Source of the DNA: Candidatus Latescibacterota bacterium
Lineage (GTDB): Bacteria; Latescibacterota; UBA2968; UBA8231
DNA length: 15,872 nucleotides
Assembly (NCBI GenBank): GCA_021295675.1
Contig: JAGWBY010000065.1
Span: 1-15,872, forward strand
Direction of reading: 5' to 3'
Shown one piece after another: positions 7,208-14,946 of the stretch (position 1 is its first letter; every line of letters starts with the position of its first letter). The notes beneath the pieces are model-generated. The model did not search any database. It was not told the origin of the DNA and worked only from the letters and a program-made list of their open reading frames with translations. The translations under genes and the position numbers were made by a program.

Positions 7208-9676
7208 TCAACTCGCGGTCTCGCGTTTCTTCTTCATCCTTTCGCTCGTATCCACTCGACGCTCCTCGTCAAAGACTAGTTCCTCACCTCTTTTGGTGAC
7301 GCGGATGCGACTGCCCTCGCCAAAGCGGCCTTGGAGAATCTCCTCGGCCAACGGATCTTCGAGCATCTTCTGTATGGACCGCTCCAAATAGCGCGCACCA
7401 TACGCCTGATCAAAACCCTTGTCGGCAAGCAAGGCTTTCGCTCCAGGCGTAACTCGCACTTGGATATCCTGCAATGCTAACCGCGCTTTGAATTCCTCTA
7501 AGCGAATATCTATTATCGCGGCGATGTGCTCTTTGTCGAGCGCGTGGAAAATGATGATGTCGTCAACGCGATTGAGGAATTCGGGATTGAAGGTCTTTTT
7601 TAAGGCATCATTGATTTTGCCCTCCATCAGCGCGTACATCGAGTCGGAATCGGACTTCTGGAAGCCCAATACACCGCCCGTGCCCACATCCCGACTGCCC
7701 GCGTTGGAGGTCATAATCAGCACGGTGTTGCAAAAATCTACTTTGCGGCCCGTGCTGTCGGTGAGCCGTCCCTCGTCGAGAATCTGCAACAAGATGTTGA
7801 AAACATCGGGATGGGCTTTCTCGACCTCGTCTAGCAAAACCACTGAATAGGGACGGCGGCGGACTCGCTCGGTAAGCTGCCCCCCCTCGTCAAATCCCAC
7901 ATAGCCCGGAGGTGCGCCAATCAGGCGCGACACTGCGAATTTCTCCATGTACTCAGACATATCGACCGAAATCAACGCATCGGCGTCGTCGAAGAGGAAT
8001 TCGGCTAGCCGCTTGGCCAACTCGGTCTTGCCCACGCCCGTTGGGCCGAGAAAGATAAACGAGCCGATGGGTCGCTTGGGATCCTGTAGGCCCGCGCGAC
8101 TGCGGCGGATGGCCCGCGCAATCGCGGTGACCGCCTGTTGCTGACCGACGATTTTCTTTGTGAGCGCGTCTTCCATGGCCAGCAGGCGCTCGGTCTCGGT
8201 CTTGGCCAGCCGCGAGATCGGGATGCCGGTCATACTAGCGATAACCTCGGCGATGTCGTCTGTGGTCACTTCGACCACTTCGTCGCGGACCGCTTCCTCC
8301 CACGCTTGGCGTTTGTTTTGTAGCTGTTCATTCAACTGGAGCGCCTTGTCGCGCAGCACAGCGGCATCCTCGAAGTCTTGGCGCTCGGACGCTTCGTTTT
8401 TTTGGCGATTGATTTCCTGTATCTCGGCCTCAATGCGGCCGATCTCTTCCGGCGGACTGAGCCGCGCCAGATGCACGCGCGAGCCCGTCTCGTCAATCAC
8501 ATCAATGGCCTTGTCGGGCAAGTAGCGGTCGCTTATGTAGCGATCGGACTGGCGCACCGCATAGGCAACGACATCGTCGGCAAACTCCACGTGATGGTGG
8601 CTCTCGTAGCTAGAGCGTAGCCCCTTGACGATCTCAATGGTGTCTTCGACCGAGGGTGGATCGACCATGATGCTCTGAAAACGCCGCTCAAGGGCCCCAT
8701 CCTTTTCGATGTGTTTGCGGTACTCATCAAGGGTAGTGGCCCCGATGCACTGCAATTCGCCGCGCGCCAAAGCGGGCTTGAACATATTGGAAGCGTCCAA
8801 CGTGCCCTCGGCACTGCCGGCACCGACAATAGTGTGCAACTCGTCGATGAAAATGATGACTTCAGAATTTTGCTGCAGTTCGTTCATCACCGCCTTGATG
8901 CGCTCTTCAAACTGGCCCCGGTATTTGGTGCCGGCGACCACGCCGCCCATGTCGAGGGTGACCAAGCGTTTGTCGAGGAGGATCTGCGGCACGCGCTTTT
9001 CAATGATGCGCTGGGCCAGCCCTTCGACAATAGCCGTCTTGCCGACGCCTGGGTCGCCGATGAGGATGGGATTGTTCTTCTTGCGGCGGCTGAGCACTTG
9101 CGTGACGCGCTCAATCTCCTTCTGGCGACCGATCACTGGGTCTAGCTTGCCCTCGCGCGCCAACTGAGTCAGGTCTCGGCCAAAGTGGTCGAGAAAGGGT
9201 GTCTTGCTCTTCTTACCCTTTTCCTTGCGCCCGGTCGTCTTGCCTTCAAGCACGGCCAAGGTTTCTTCTAGGGCCGTTTTGTAATCGACGCCAAAGGCAG
9301 CCAGAATCTGCGCGGCAACTCCCTCCTTGTCCTTGAGCAGCGCCAAGAGCAGGTGTTCGACGTCGATGAACTGCGTCTTCATCTCCTTGGCCTCGTTAGC
9401 TGCCACTTCGAGAATCTGTTTGGCGCGGGGGGTATAGGGCACCTCGCCAATGGTCATGGTGCCGCCCGAAGTCGTCACGTAGTCTTCTACTGACTGCTTG
9501 ACCGTCTCCAAGCTCAACCCCAAGTTCGTCAACACGGCCACGGCCTTGCCCTTGCCATCCTTGATAATGCCCAACAGCAAATGCTCAGTGCCGATGTAAT
9601 TGTGACCTAAGCGCGCCGACTCCTCGCGCGCTAGCTTCATTACCTGTTTTACGTTTTCGGTGAACATGTTGTTCAT
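7208..9676 (-). CDS. clpC: ClpC-type AAA+ unfoldase (Hsp100)
   Basis: A 822-residue ATP-driven unfoldase that feeds proteins to the ClpP protease; in Firmicutes ClpC recognises proteins bearing phospho-arginine made by McsB. In order it has two ClpN repeats (about 1-145), AAA domain 1 with Walker A GDPGVGKT (207-214) and Walker B VIIFIDE (273-279), and a short ClpC-type middle domain with a UVR-like coiled coil (about 417-452). AAA domain 2 has Walker A GPTGVGKT (544-551) and Walker B VVLLDE (612-617). The ClpP-docking loop is LGF (670-672) within GGVLGFQ, so it should partner ClpP, unlike ClpB. The ATG at 9676 follows GGAGGAC. It lies 146 bases downstream of mcsB, with its own candidate promoter. 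No clpP gene is in the window. Confidence 0.96.
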   Translation of the reverse strand: MNNMFTENVKQVMKLAREESARLGHNYIGTEHLLLGIIKDGKGKAVAVLTNLGLSLETVKQSVEDYVTTSGGTMTIGEVPYTPRAKQILEVAANEAKEMKTQFIDVEHLLLALLKDKEGVAAQILAAFGVDYKTALEETLAVLEGKTTGRKEKGKKSKTPFLDHFGRDLTQLAREGKLDPVIGRQKEIERVTQVLSRRKKNNPILIGDPGVGKTAIVEGLAQRIIEKRVPQILLDKRLVTLDMGGVVAGTKYRGQFEERIKAVMNELQQNSEVIIFIDELHTIVGAGSAEGTLDASNMFKPALARGELQCIGATTLDEYRKHIEKDGALERRFQSIMVDPPSVEDTIEIVKGLRSSYESHHHVEFADDVVAYAVRQSDRYISDRYLPDKAIDVIDETGSRVHLARLSPPEEIGRIEAEIQEINRQKNEASERQDFEDAAVLRDKALQLNEQLQNKRQAWEEAVRDEVVEVTTDDIAEVIASMTGIPISRLAKTETERLLAMEDALTKKIVGQQQAVTAIARAIRRSRAGLQDPKRPIGSFIFLGPTGVGKTELAKRLAEFLFDDADALISVDMSEYMEKFAVSRLIGAPPGYVGFDEGGQLTERVRRRPYSVVLLDEVEKAHPDVFNILLQILDEGRLTDSTGRKVDFCNTVLIMTSNAGSRDVGTGGVLGFQKSDSDSMYALMEGKINDALKKTFNPEFLNRVDDIIIFHALDKEHIAAIIDIRLEEFKARLALQDIQVRVTPGAKALLADKGFDQAYGARYLERSIQKMLEDPLAEEILQGRFGEGSRIRVTKRGEELVFDEERRVDTSERMKKKRETAS

Positions 9677-9733
9677 CTAGTCGTCCTCCACAATCAGCCT
9701 ATGGTCTATGTCATAAGGAAGCTTGATTCTCGA

Positions 9734-9754
9734 CAATTCGGAGAGCGCGAATTG
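9734..9754 (-). repeat. Inverted repeat in the clpC leader (possible operator or RNA hairpin)
   Basis: Perfect 7-bp arms CAATTCG (9734-9740) and CGAATTG (9748-9754) flank a 7-base spacer. Outside them CTCGA (9729-9733) and TCGAG (9759-9763) add five more pairs with a 4-base bulge on one side, giving an interrupted 12-bp stem. It falls between the candidate clpC promoter and the ribosome site, so it could be a repressor site or an RNA structure in the leader. It does not match the CIRCE or CtsR consensus. Confidence 0.4.
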
Positions 9755-9797
9755 AATATCGAGCATTGCAAACTTTGCTGGATAAAGCTCGATTTTG

Positions 9798-9826
9798 AAC
9801 CTACCAAATGGGCCGATTGTTGTCAA
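9798..9826 (-). promoter_or_regulatory. Candidate clpC promoter
   Basis: On the minus strand a perfect -35 TTGACA (9821-9826) is followed after 17 bases by TAGGTT (9798-9803), which keeps the three most conserved -10 bases (first T, second A, last T). The -35 overlaps the mcsB stop codon. The predicted start near 9791 leaves about 115 bases of leader. It would let clpC-bamA be expressed separately from lolCD-mcsAB. Confidence 0.45.
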
Positions 9827-10887
9827 GATAACCCCCTCTGTTCGGCCCAGCGCCGTCTCACTAGTTCGGCGCGGCGCACATCGCGGTCTGCCGACGAGAG
9901 ATCCGCTCTGGCTTCGGCCTGCAAATGCGAGGGCTGAGTAACGATCATTAACTGGTTGATAAAGCCGAGGGGTAAGCCGTCAATAAGCCCTAAGCTACAT
10001 CCTAAACGCACGGCCGATAACAAGTTCATAAAATCCTGCCCACTCAACACCCGCGCGTGTTGCAAAATCCCATACGCTCGCCAAACCTTGTCCTCCACTT
10101 GGGCCGATGCGTCTGCCAGCAGAGTGGCCTGCGCCTCTTTTTCATGGCCCATGATTTGTTGGGTTATCTCCGAGAGCTTCTCGACGATCTCCCCTTCAGT
10201 TACGCCCAAGGTGGCTTGGTTGGATATCTGAAATAGGTTGCCGACCACATTGGTACCTTCTCCGTAAAACCCGCGCACTGCGAAAGCCATGCTAGTCAAC
10301 CCGCGCATCACTCGTTCCATATCCTCGGTCAGGACTAAAGCCGGCAGATGGATGAGCACCGATATCCGCAAGCCTGTCCCCGTATTGGTCGGGCAGGCCG
10401 TCAAGAAGCCCCAGCGCTCCGATTGCGCCCAGTCCAACTCGCTCCTGAGCGCATCGTCGAGCGCATCAACCTGCTGCCATGCCGCGTGCGTTTGCAAACC
10501 CGGGAGGATGGCCTGCAAGCGGAGGTGATCCTCCTCGTTAATCATCACGCTGAGCGACTCATCTGCATTAAAGAGCACGCCGCGCTGGCCCTTGCTTTTG
10601 GCCAGAGCCGGACTAATCAGGTGGCGTTCCACCAACAACTGACGCTGGTTGGCCTGTAGGGCGTTCATGTGGAAAAAGGCCGCATCGCACATAGGGCGGC
10701 ACTTTTGGGCGGCACTTAGGACCTGTTCAATGATTTTTTTTTGGTCTTCGAGTGTGGTCTTCGGCGCAAAAGCCCACCCTGCAAGATTGCGGGCCAAGCG
10801 GGCGCGACAACTAACGACCATGCCGTCGGCATCCCCTTCTCCGCTGAGCCAGCTAGCCGCATTGTAAACGAGATCCTCAATATTCAC
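9823..10887 (-). CDS. mcsB: Protein-arginine kinase McsB
   Basis: Phosphorylates arginine side chains on proteins using ATP, marking them for ClpC-ClpP degradation; related to creatine and arginine kinases. The 354-residue length is typical. Kinase motifs visible are SCRARLARN (26-34, usually SSRIRLARN) and INEEDHLRLQ (116-125). The catalytic-site cysteine C165 lies in TACPTNTGTGLR, and RGFYGEGTN with E210 and VVGNLFQISNQ complete the phosphagen-kinase core. The C-terminal domain includes RDVRRAELVRRR (335-346), resembling the region that binds phospho-arginine in characterised McsB. It starts with GTG at 10887, two bases after the mcsA stop, with AAGGA upstream. Gene order mcsA-mcsB-clpC is the Firmicutes order, but ctsR is missing. 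Confidence 0.93.
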   Translation of the reverse strand: MNIEDLVYNAASWLSGEGDADGMVVSCRARLARNLAGWAFAPKTTLEDQKKIIEQVLSAAQKCRPMCDAAFFHMNALQANQRQLLVERHLISPALAKSKGQRGVLFNADESLSVMINEEDHLRLQAILPGLQTHAAWQQVDALDDALRSELDWAQSERWGFLTACPTNTGTGLRISVLIHLPALVLTEDMERVMRGLTSMAFAVRGFYGEGTNVVGNLFQISNQATLGVTEGEIVEKLSEITQQIMGHEKEAQATLLADASAQVEDKVWRAYGILQHARVLSGQDFMNLLSAVRLGCSLGLIDGLPLGFINQLMIVTQPSHLQAEARADLSSADRDVRRAELVRRRWAEQRGLS

Positions 10888-10889
10888 GG

Positions 10890-11399
10890 CTATTTTCCTT
10901 CGAGGACGCGGATGCGGTCTCTAAGTTGAGCGGCCTCTTCAAAGGCCTCTTCCGCTACCGCTTGGGCCAGCTCTCCGCGCAATCGCTCCAACTCGTCGGC
11001 CGCGCCAGTACTTTGTGCCGTTTCCAGCGACCCTTTGCCTCGATGCCTGTTGTCGCCGTGGATGCGTTTGAGCAGGCGTTCTAGCCGTGAGACAAAGGCA
11101 TCGTAACAATGGGGACAACCGAGGCGACCTATTTTCTTAAACTCCTCGTAGCTCATCGCGCAAGTCGGACAGCTCACCTCCCCGTCGCCTTCGGCTCCGG
11201 CCAACTTGGCCAACTCTATCTTGATTTCCTTCACCAGCACAGGCGCTTCTTTGGACTGTGCAGCCGGGACGACCTCCACCTTGATGTTTTTTTCTTTAGC
11301 GCACTGATGGCAGAGCAAGAGCGTCTGTTTTACGTCGTCAACAATATGGGTATAGGCCACTACGGCCTCGCGCTTGTTGCATACTCCGCATTTTTTCAT
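10890..11399 (-). CDS. mcsA: McsA, zinc-finger/UVR activator of McsB
   Basis: A 169-residue protein that in Bacillus binds and activates the McsB kinase. Two zinc-ribbon-like clusters are visible: C4/C7 (CGVC) with C30/C33 (CHQC), and C77/C80 (CPTC) with C95/C98 (CPHC). A UVR domain fills about residues 134-169 (ELERLRGELAQAVAEEAFEEAAQLRDRI), the same motif type that occurs in UvrB/UvrC and in ClpC's middle domain. The ATG at 11399 is chosen because the protein then begins MKKCGVCNKREAV, the family start, and because it overlaps the lolD stop in an ATGA junction. A reading that begins at 11639 adds 80 Arg/Gly-rich residues that are only lolD in another frame. Overlap with lolD implies co-transcription and coupled translation. 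Confidence 0.92.
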   Translation of the reverse strand: MKKCGVCNKREAVVAYTHIVDDVKQTLLLCHQCAKEKNIKVEVVPAAQSKEAPVLVKEIKIELAKLAGAEGDGEVSCPTCAMSYEEFKKIGRLGCPHCYDAFVSRLERLLKRIHGDNRHRGKGSLETAQSTGAADELERLRGELAQAVAEEAFEEAAQLRDRIRVLEGK

Positions 11400-12088
11400 G
11401 TCGCATCGTCTTCCATCTGCAACACACCCGCTTCTATGCGCCCCCGGCGATCCATGCTCTGGGCCAACTTGCGGTCGTGGGTCATCACCACAAAAGCCTG
11501 CCCGCGCTCCCGGGCCAACTCGGCGAGCAGTTGGTGCAGAGACGCACTCGTCGCCTCGTCGAGATTGCCCGACGGCTCGTCGGCCAGCACGACCAACGGC
11601 TCGTTGACCAGCGCTCGCACCATGGCCACCCGCTGGCATTCGCCGCCCGACAGTGCCCCAGGCCGGTGGTGCAAGCGGTCCGCTAGCCCGACGGAATCCA
11701 TCAACTCAAGAGCCTCTTGGCGGCGATCGACGCCCGCAACCCGCGCCGGCAGCAAGACGTTTTCCAACGCGGTAAATTCCGGCAGCAGGTAGTGAAATTG
11801 GAATACGAAGCCAATATGCCGATTGCGAAAGCGCGACAGCGCCTGATCGCCGAGATTGAGCACATCGGTGCCAGCGATTTGCAATTGGCCAGCCGTCGGC
11901 AGGTCGAGCGTACCCAACAGGTGCAGCAAGGTGCTTTTGCCAACGCCGGACTCACCCATGACCGCGACTAGCTCGCCCGCCCGCACTGCTAAGTCCACGC
12001 CTTTGAGCACTTCCAAGCCCTCGCCGCCGGTATTGAACACCTTGCGCAAACCGCGCGCTTCAAGGATGATGTCGGCCCGTTCCACCAT
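11396..12088 (-). CDS. lolD: LolD, ATPase of the lipoprotein-releasing ABC transporter
   Basis: Energises extraction of outer-membrane-destined lipoproteins from the inner membrane with LolC/E. The 230-residue protein carries the full ABC set: Walker A GESGVGKS (45-52), Q-loop Q97 in FVFQFHYLLPEFTALENV (a LolD hallmark), signature LSGGE (146-150), Walker B VVLADE (166-171) followed by PSGNLD, and switch H204 in MTHD. It starts one base after the lolC stop (TAA-G-ATG), so translation is probably coupled. MacB-type ATPases are close relatives. The HYLLPEF Q-loop and the adjoining LolC/E-type permease favour LolD. Confidence 0.92.
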   Translation of the reverse strand: MVERADIILEARGLRKVFNTGGEGLEVLKGVDLAVRAGELVAVMGESGVGKSTLLHLLGTLDLPTAGQLQIAGTDVLNLGDQALSRFRNRHIGFVFQFHYLLPEFTALENVLLPARVAGVDRRQEALELMDSVGLADRLHHRPGALSGGECQRVAMVRALVNEPLVVLADEPSGNLDEATSASLHQLLAELARERGQAFVVMTHDRKLAQSMDRRGRIEAGVLQMEDDAT

Positions 12089-12089
12089 C

Positions 12090-13355
12090 TTACATTATAT
12101 ACCGAATGGCTTCTACGGGCATCAATCCCGCGGCCTTGCACGCCGGATAAATCGACGTCGCCAAGCAGATGACCATGCTAATAGCCGCCACCATTACAAA
12201 GTCCACGACACTCATATCCACGGGCAACGAACTGATGAAGTACATGTCTCCAGGAATGGAAATCAGGGCAAAACTCTGTTGGGCCCAACAGAGCGCAAAG
12301 CCGATCAAGCAGCCCAAGACGGTGCCGATGCCGCCAATGACCAAACCCTGATAGATGAAGATGCGATAAATCTCGCCCACGGTGCAACCGATCGTCCGCA
12401 AGATGCCAATCTCGGGCGTCTTGATCAGCACCGACATAACTAGGATCGACATGATGTTAAAAGCAGCGACCAGCACGATGAGACTCAGCGCGAGGAAGAT
12501 CGCCCATTTTTCCAACTCGATCCAGCGGAAGAACTCGGGAAAAAGCTGGGTCCAATCGCGCACTTGATAGGGATAGCCCAACTCCTCGGCTAGGCGATCG
12601 CGGATCTCAGGAGCTTGGTAGATGTCTGCGACGTGGATGTGGATATCAGTAATCGCATCGCCCAATTCGAGCATGCGCTGGGCGTCTTCTAGGTGAATAA
12701 AAGCATAGTTGTCATCGTACTGGTACATGCCGCTTTCAAAGTGATCGGTCACGAAAAAGGACCACGGACGCGGCGAGAAACCATCCATCACGGCTGCTTC
12801 CACATCGAGATTTTGCACCGTCATCAGCAACACCTCAGACCCTGGCCCCACGTGCAAGCGCCGCGCCAAGTACTCGCCGAGGACAATCCCCCGCTTATTT
12901 AACTCTGAGAGCAAGCCGAGGCGCAGGTGCCCCTCTGGATCGGCGTAGCGCAGGTGTTCGGTCAGGTCGGAAACCGCAGGAAATGTCGCCGGATCAACGC
13001 CCCACACGGGAATGCCATCGACCCGGCCCAAATCGAGTTGGGAGGCAATAATGACCTTGGAATCCACGACCGGTGCCGCGCCCACGACTCCGGCAGCGCC
13101 TTTCACCTGCTCCAGCAGCGCATCCCAATCCGCGATGGGGCCGCCATCGAAGCGGCGAATGTTGACATGGGCGTTCATGCCGATCAGCCGGTTTTTGACT
13201 TCGCCGGCAAAACCATTCGTCACCGAGAGAATGATCACCAAAGCCGCTACCCCCAAGATCACTCCACCGACGGCCATATAGGCAATGACGGAAAAGAAGC
13301 CCTCGCGTTGCTTGGAGCGCAGGTAGCGACCGGCGACAAACAAGGCAATGCTCAC
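12090..13355 (-). CDS. lolC: LolC/LolE-type lipoprotein-releasing permease
   Basis: A 421-residue inner-membrane permease that works with LolD to release lipoproteins to the periplasmic carrier. The topology fits LolC/LolE: a helix at about 22-48, a large periplasmic domain (about 50-280), then three helices at about 283-309, 332-358 and 384-404. Between helices 2 and 3, KTPEIGILRTIGCT is the coupling segment that contacts the ATPase. The start is GTG at 13355, overlapping the prfB stop in a GTGA junction and giving MSIALFVAGRYLRSKQREGF, the usual family N-terminus. A start at 13436 adds only out-of-frame prfB sequence. Only one permease gene is present, so the transporter may be a homodimer or use a second subunit encoded elsewhere. 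LolC and LolE cannot be told apart here. Confidence 0.9.
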   Translation of the reverse strand: MSIALFVAGRYLRSKQREGFFSVIAYMAVGGVILGVAALVIILSVTNGFAGEVKNRLIGMNAHVNIRRFDGGPIADWDALLEQVKGAAGVVGAAPVVDSKVIIASQLDLGRVDGIPVWGVDPATFPAVSDLTEHLRYADPEGHLRLGLLSELNKRGIVLGEYLARRLHVGPGSEVLLMTVQNLDVEAAVMDGFSPRPWSFFVTDHFESGMYQYDDNYAFIHLEDAQRMLELGDAITDIHIHVADIYQAPEIRDRLAEELGYPYQVRDWTQLFPEFFRWIELEKWAIFLALSLIVLVAAFNIMSILVMSVLIKTPEIGILRTIGCTVGEIYRIFIYQGLVIGGIGTVLGCLIGFALCWAQQSFALISIPGDMYFISSLPVDMSVVDFVMVAAISMVICLATSIYPACKAAGLMPVEAIRYIM

Positions 13356-14447
13356 GCTTGTCCCTCGGTCAAATAGGCGCGGATGAAGCGGTCGATGTCG
13401 CCGTCCATTACCGCTTGGACATTGGCCGTTTCGCAAGCGGTGCGGTGGTCTTTGACTATGGTGTATGGATGGAGCACGTAGGAGCGGATCTGCGACCCGA
13501 AGTCAATGCTCTTCTTGGTGCTCTCCACCGCGAGCTGTTTCTGCTTCTGTTCGTCCTTGAGATGCTGGTACAGGCGCGCCTTGAGCACCTTAAACGCAGT
13601 GGCTTTGTTCTTGAACTGCGAGCGCTCGTTTTGGCACTGGACGACAATGCCGGTGGGCAGATGCGTGAGCCGCACGGCTGAGGCGGTCTTGTTCACGTGT
13701 TGGCCGCCCGCGCCCCCGGAGCGGTAGGTTTCGACCTTCACGTCCTCGTCGTTGATATCCACCTCGATATCGTCTTCGACTTCTGGATAGACAAACACCG
13801 ACGCAAACGAAGTGTGCCGGCGGCGACTCGTGTCAAACGGCGAGAGGCGCACCAAGCGATGGACGCCGGCCTCGGCCTTGAGGTAGCCATACGCATAATC
13901 CCCCCTAACCTCAATGGTTGCGCCCTTGATGCCAGCTTCCTCGGCCTGCTGCAGATCCACTACTGTACATTCCATGCCGTGGCGCTCGGTCCAGCGCGTG
14001 TACAGGCGCATCAACATCGACGCCCATTCGGCGGCATCCGTGCCCCCTGCTCCCGAGTGAATGACGAGAATCGCGTTCTTGGGGTCGGCCTCGTCGTTGA
14101 GCATCGTGCGGAACTCCAATTCGCCGATGCCCTGCATGGCGCACTCGACCTCGGCCTCGACCTCGGCCAGCGCCTCTGTATCGCCCTCTTCGGCCGCCAT
14201 CTGCCGCAGTTGGTCCAAGTCCTCCAACTGCACATCCAAGGTTTCCCAATCCGCGATGATGTCCTTGAGAATGCGCGCTGTCTTGCCGACGGATTCGGCC
14301 TGCCGCCGGTCGTTCCAAAAGTCCGCGGCTACCATGCGCTTTTCCAGCGCCGCCAACTCTTGCTTCTTACCACTTATGTCAAAGATACCCTCGCAGCCGC
14401 TCTAGCTGCTGCCGCCCACTTGTCAACTGTTCCTCAATCGTGGCCAT
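13352..14447 (-). CDS. prfB: Peptide chain release factor 2, programmed +1 frameshift
   Basis: RF2 recognises UGA and UAA and triggers release of the finished protein from the ribosome. The gene is read in two frames. Codons 1-22 run from the ATG at 14447 (SD AAGGA, 8-base spacer) through MATIEEQL...RLRGYL to an in-frame TGA at 14379-14381. A +1 shift at CTT-TGA-C then continues as DISGKKQELAALEKRM, giving 364 residues against 365 in E. coli. In the full protein the stop-recognition SPF is at 202-204 and the catalytic GGQ at 247-249 (GGAGGQHVNKT). The start overlaps the previous gene by 14 bases and the stop overlaps lolC (GTGA). Expression is expected to be autoregulated: low RF2 favours the shift. 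Confidence 0.96.
14378..14392 (-). promoter_or_regulatory. RF2 recoding (+1 frameshift) site
   Basis: On the minus strand GAGGG (14388-14392), an internal Shine-Dalgarno-like element, is followed by TAT and then CTT TGA C (14384-14378). The spacing and the shift sequence are the same as in the E. coli prfB site. The codon after the stop, read in +1, is GAC, and the protein resumes as RF2. Confidence 0.95.
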
Positions 14448-14892
14448 TATCGTCTTCCTTGGTTTCGTAGTAGCGATCAAAAAGGAGGCTCTCGTGCTTG
14501 CGTTCAGCGGGTATTTCAAAAAGTAGCTGCCCCTCGTACACCTCGCCCTTGGTCCCCTTGAGCTGGTCGGTGTGTGCAATGAAAAACGGCGATCGCGACA
14601 GCGGATAATAGCGCCGCCCACCATCGTCAACTAGCTGAAAACACCTCGGTACAATCACCCACGCAAGCTGCAAATTCACCTGCAAGCGCACATCGATGAG
14701 CACGAACTTGTGGCCCTCGTCAGGCGGACCGTGAAAAAAGTGCATGTAGCGCACCCCGTCCACGGGCACCGTCAGGGCAACTTGGTTGTTGATGTTGGCG
14801 AACAGGTTGGTCAAGTTTTCCAGCTTGTCCGCCGATCCGCCCGTCAGGCTCACCCCAATGTAGATCGGCACAAAGAGGGTCACGCCGCCCAA
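14434..14892 (-). CDS. Predicted membrane-anchored DUF4352-like protein; start uncertain
   Basis: About 152 residues of unknown function. A hydrophobic segment near the N-terminus (LGGVTLFVPIYIGVSL) suggests a signal anchor. The rest looks like a DUF4352-type beta-sandwich: KFVLIDVRLQVNL, then FQLVDDGGRRYYPLSRSPFF, then GEVYEGQLLFEIPAE, the usual pattern of strands, d-x-G-x-x-Y and a G-x-L-x-F-x-I-P end. The acidic C-terminus overlaps the prfB start by 14 bases. This frame has no ATG and no ribosome site; its first start codons are TTG at 14892 and GTG at 14883. A well-placed ATG at 14939 (GAGG, 5-base spacer, 7 bases after the protease stop) opens a 19-codon ORF, MVIKASERKKQL..., in another frame and stops at 14880. 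A lost base between the two would join a basic head to the hydrophobic anchor. Confidence 0.62.
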   Translation of the reverse strand: MGGVTLFVPIYIGVSLTGGSADKLENLTNLFANINNQVALTVPVDGVRYMHFFHGPPDEGHKFVLIDVRLQVNLQLAWVIVPRCFQLVDDGGRRYYPLSRSPFFIAHTDQLKGTKGEVYEGQLLFEIPAERKHESLLFDRYYETKEDDNGHD

Positions 14893-14946
14893 GGCGAGGC
14901 GGTCAACTGCTTCTTGCGCTCGCTTGCTTTGATTACCATGGCTTCC

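Noticed and set aside
9677..9822. CIRCE or CtsR operator before clpC.
   Set aside because: Neither the TTAGCACTC-N9-GAGTGCTAA element nor the GGTCAAA direct repeat is present; only an unrelated palindrome is seen.
11400..11639. An 80-residue N-terminal extension of McsA.
   Set aside because: It is Arg/Gly/Ala-rich and lies wholly inside lolD in another frame; the family start MKKCGVC coincides with an ATGA overlap.
13356..13436. A 27-residue N-terminal extension of LolC.
   Set aside because: It lies inside prfB in another frame and adds non-membrane Arg/Pro-rich sequence; the GTG at 13355 gives the normal LolC/E N-terminus.
13697..14470. A 257-codon open frame on the plus strand opposite prfB.
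   Set aside because: Shadow of the well-conserved RF2 gene; no family motif and no plausible ribosome site.
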